A stretch of 7,876 nucleotides of DNA from positions 1-7,876 of the forward strand of contig DATCXQ010000558.1 in the NCBI GenBank assembly GCA_036565725.1, in the 5' to 3' direction. The DNA is from JAJVID01 sp036565725. GTDB taxonomy: Bacteria; Acidobacteriota; Blastocatellia; RBC074. Both the position numbers and the translations under genes were made by a program. Every line of letters begins with the position of its first letter. Within the stretch, counting starts at the first letter, position 1. A model generated the notes under the pieces. The model saw only the letters and a program-made list of their open reading frames with translations. It ran no database searches and was not told where the DNA came from. Shown here one piece after another: positions 6,242 to 7,876 of the stretch.

Positions 6242-6852
6242 CTAAAAACGCGCTTTTGGCGTTCGGCTCGATCTTCGGTATGGTTGCCGTTATGGTCTAT
6301 GTCTTCGGCGATCTGCGGATCACTCGATTCATTCAACGATTCGACAACCCCTATTTTCATTGGCTGATGGTCGCGGTCTCGTGGCCGGGATACTTCGGAC
6401 GCCAATGGATCGTGGCTCTATGCGTCGCCGCGCTATTACTCCGATTCCGGCTTAAGGTCGAAACGGCTTGCCTGCTGATAGGCCTGGGGTCGATCTGGCT
6501 CTTGACCAACACGATCAAATTCGCCGTCGGCCGCGCCCGTCCGTCGCCTGACCTGGTCGAGGTCTACGCGCATTCCGCCACCCGAAGTTTTCCCTCGGGC
6601 CACGTCACAACTTATATGGCGCTCTATGGGTTTCTGTTCTACCTGGTCTACACGTCGATGTCCCGTTCTCCGCTCCGATCCGCTCTGCTCACGCTGCTCG
6701 GCGCGTTGACAGGTCTGGTCGGCCTTTCGCGCGTCTACCTCGGCGCGCACTGGGCGAGCGACGTGTTTGGGGGCTATTGCTTAGGGTTCTTCTGGCTGGC
6801 GCTGATGATCTATTTTTATCGAAGGCGCAAGGGCGTCTCGAGACCTGCGTGA
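6229..6852 (+). CDS. PAP2-superfamily membrane phosphatase
   Basis: A 207-residue integral membrane protein with the three phosphatase motifs of the PAP2/vanadium-haloperoxidase fold: KFAVGRARP (residues 97-105), SFPSGH (120-125, His125) and SRVYLGAHWASD (167-178, nucleophile-type His174, Asp178). TM segments lie near 8-27, 44-66, 80-97, 126-144, 152-171 and 180-197. Such enzymes remove phosphate from phosphatidic acid, phosphatidylglycerol phosphate or undecaprenyl pyrophosphate (BacA-independent carrier recycling) on the periplasmic face; the substrate cannot be read from sequence. I use the TTG start because an in-frame stop lies at 6199-6201, no ATG or GTG lies between, and the next ATG (codon 18) would remove most of the first TM. 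Single-gene unit with its own terminator. Confidence 0.92.
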   Translation: MRKITKNALLAFGSIFGMVAVMVYVFGDLRITRFIQRFDNPYFHWLMVAVSWPGYFGRQWIVALCVAALLLRFRLKVETACLLIGLGSIWLLTNTIKFAVGRARPSPDLVEVYAHSATRSFPSGHVTTYMALYGFLFYLVYTSMSRSPLRSALLTLLGALTGLVGLSRVYLGAHWASDVFGGYCLGFFWLALMIYFYRRRKGVSRPA

Positions 6853-6918
6853 ATTGTGATGGGGCGGCTGAGATGGCGCTACAACTAGATCGGTTAGCCA
6901 ATGCGTATACGCGACTGT

Positions 6919-6946
6919 GGCGCGAGTTGTTTACTCGCGCCTTTTT
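6919..6946 (+). terminator. Intrinsic terminator of the PAP2 gene
   Basis: A 9-bp perfect stem GGCGCGAGT (6919-6927) with ACTCGCGCC (6933-6941), loop TGTTT, is followed directly by T5 (6942-6946). This is the classic form. It lies 66 nt after the PAP2 stop. A 10-bp perfect palindrome GCGTATACGC (6903-6912) sits just before it. Confidence 0.9.
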
Positions 6947-6964
6947 CATGATTGGACTCCTGAT

Positions 6965-6994
6965 CAGAAAACAGGGCGATTAAACAAATCGCCC
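6965..6994 (-). terminator. Probable intrinsic terminator of the CHAT gene
   Basis: GGGCGATT (6974-6981) pairs with AATCGCCC (6987-6994) around a 5-nt loop. On the minus strand the stem is followed by TGTTTTCTG. It lies about 100 nt downstream of the CHAT stop and back to back with the PAP2 terminator, so the two convergent units each have their own stop signal. The T run is interrupted, hence moderate confidence. Confidence 0.62.
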
Positions 6995-7094
6995 CACACC
7001 CTACACGCATTTGCTTACCGCCATAGAACAGGGCTGCGCGCAATCGGTGAAAGACCTGCCGGCCGATATTCACAAAACGGAACGTTGAATCGGT

Positions 7095-7876
7095 TCAACG
7101 CGGCTCGCCTTGCAGCGTGAATCCGGCCCAGTAGTATGGCGCGCTCCAACGCTTCTCGCGCCATAGCGACGCCTGCGCCTCACGCAGCGCCGCGGCAGGC
7201 GTCAACCGCCGCTTGCCCAAAATCCCGCGATAGAGCCGCCCCATCAGTTCCGACGTGGCGTGATCGTTCACTTCCCACAAACTGACCAATACGCGCGCCG
7301 CCCCGGCGTACATAAATCCGCGAGTCAACCCGACCAGTCCTTCGCCGCGGACATCCTTGCCCAGCGCCGTCTGGCAGCCGCTCAACACCACCATCTCCGC
7401 CGGCAGATTGAGGTTGAATACCTCGCTCGCGCGCAGGAAGCCGTCCTGCTCGGCGCCCTGCTCGTTGAACAGTGACAGGACAATGCCGCTCAGCTCGGGA
7501 TGCTTGGGGTTCAACAGTCCGTGAGTGGCGAAGTGTACGTAACGGTACTTGGCCAATTCGTCGCTGGTCGCGGTCGCCTGATTGGCGGAGAAATCCAATG
7601 CGCCAAGTCGCTGATCGGCAGGCGCGAGCGACAATATCATTTGGGCCTCCTTGCGCGTATATGGAAGTCTGCGCAAAACGCCACGGGTATCGCCCAGGTC
7701 GAGATCCCGCGCCGACCTGGTCAAATCACTCTCAAGCAACGCCGAGCCAGTTCGGCTTTGCGCGACTATGGCCCGCCCGGTTCCTCGCAAGGCCACGGAC
7801 GCTTTGAATCGCTCGTCTCCGGGATCAAAGACGGGATCAGCCAGCGCCGCGACAGTCTTCGGCGCAGGCTTGCGCC
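7095..7876 (-). CDS. CHAT-domain protein, C-terminal part (5' end beyond the window)
   Basis: The frame is open from the right edge (first whole codon at 7872-7874) for 259 codons to a TGA at 7095-7097. A GTG at 7796 is internal: upstream codons continue the domain with KTVAALADPVFDPGDERF, so the gene starts beyond the window. This is a CHAT domain, a caspase/separase-type cysteine peptidase fold. The histidine motif YRYVHFATHG (His codon 7521-7523) and the cysteine motif VVLSGCQTALG (Cys codon 7374-7376) are both intact, as are GLVGLTRGFMYAGAARVLVS and the C-terminal WAGFTLQG. In Acidobacteriota such domains usually end long proteins with N-terminal TPR repeats; that part is not visible, so TPR-CHAT is an inference. 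Substrate unknown. It converges on PAP2. Confidence 0.92.
   Translation of the reverse strand, partial: RKPAPKTVAALADPVFDPGDERFKASVALRGTGRAIVAQSRTGSALLESDLTRSARDLDLGDTRGVLRRLPYTRKEAQMILSLAPADQRLGALDFSANQATATSDELAKYRYVHFATHGLLNPKHPELSGIVLSLFNEQGAEQDGFLRASEVFNLNLPAEMVVLSGCQTALGKDVRGEGLVGLTRGFMYAGAARVLVSLWEVNDHATSELMGRLYRGILGKRRLTPAAALREAQASLWREKRWSAPYYWAGFTLQGEPR

Noticed and set aside
7083..7100. CGTTGAA/TTCAACG hairpin over the CHAT stop codon as a terminator
   Set aside because: The stem is only 7 bp, AT-rich and without a T run on either strand; the stem at 6974-6994 is the better terminator.

Overview
The window looks like chromosomal DNA from a GC-rich member of the Acidobacteriota, possibly a Blastocatellia-like lineage. 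The phylum call rests on two tandem ADOP-type (Acidobacterial duplicated orphan permease) MacB/FtsX permeases with no ATPase gene beside them, the C-terminal part of a CHAT protein of the kind common there, and a nested palindromic intergenic element whose spurious reading frames read 'PGSAGILAC...'. The class is an inference from gene content, not a database result.

Layout, left to right. (1) 1-4269, minus strand: two large paralogous permease genes in tandem. The downstream copy (1-1512) runs off the left edge. It is open for all 504 codons and is not broken; it only lacks its end in this window. The complete upstream copy (1843-4269) has 808 codons. The 330 bp between them hold no gene but carry a 14-bp perfect hairpin (1653-1688) and an inverted pair of 7-bp tandem repeat tracts (1727-1843) that can form a 26-bp perfect stem and starts exactly at the stop codon of the upstream permease. 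(2) 4270-4536: a divergent intergenic region with a 92-bp element made of 29-bp perfect inverted arms, each arm itself a small hairpin. (3) 4537-4965 (+): an OsmC peroxiredoxin. It converges on rpiB (4962-5420, -), and both stop codons lie in one TTAG tetranucleotide. (4) 5594-5923 (-): a small exported beta-rich protein ending in a strong intrinsic terminator. (5) 5924-6228: an intergenic region rich in short dyads, then a PAP2 phosphatase (6229-6852, +) with a TTG start and a textbook terminator. (6) 7095-7876 (-): the C-terminal CHAT protease-like domain of a protein that continues past the right edge, with its own terminator.

These are mostly single-gene transcription units on alternating strands, not one pathway. 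RpiB belongs to the pentose phosphate pathway, OsmC to peroxide detoxification, and PAP2 to lipid phosphate or undecaprenyl pyrophosphate turnover. The ADOP pair are inner-membrane export or lipoprotein-release type permeases of unknown substrate. I see no defence island, CRISPR array, tRNA, rRNA, transposase or convincing new multi-gene system. The most unusual material is intergenic: the heptamer repeat hairpin and the nested palindromic element, both flanking the complete permease gene. The CHAT fragment would need its missing N-terminal part to be interpreted.
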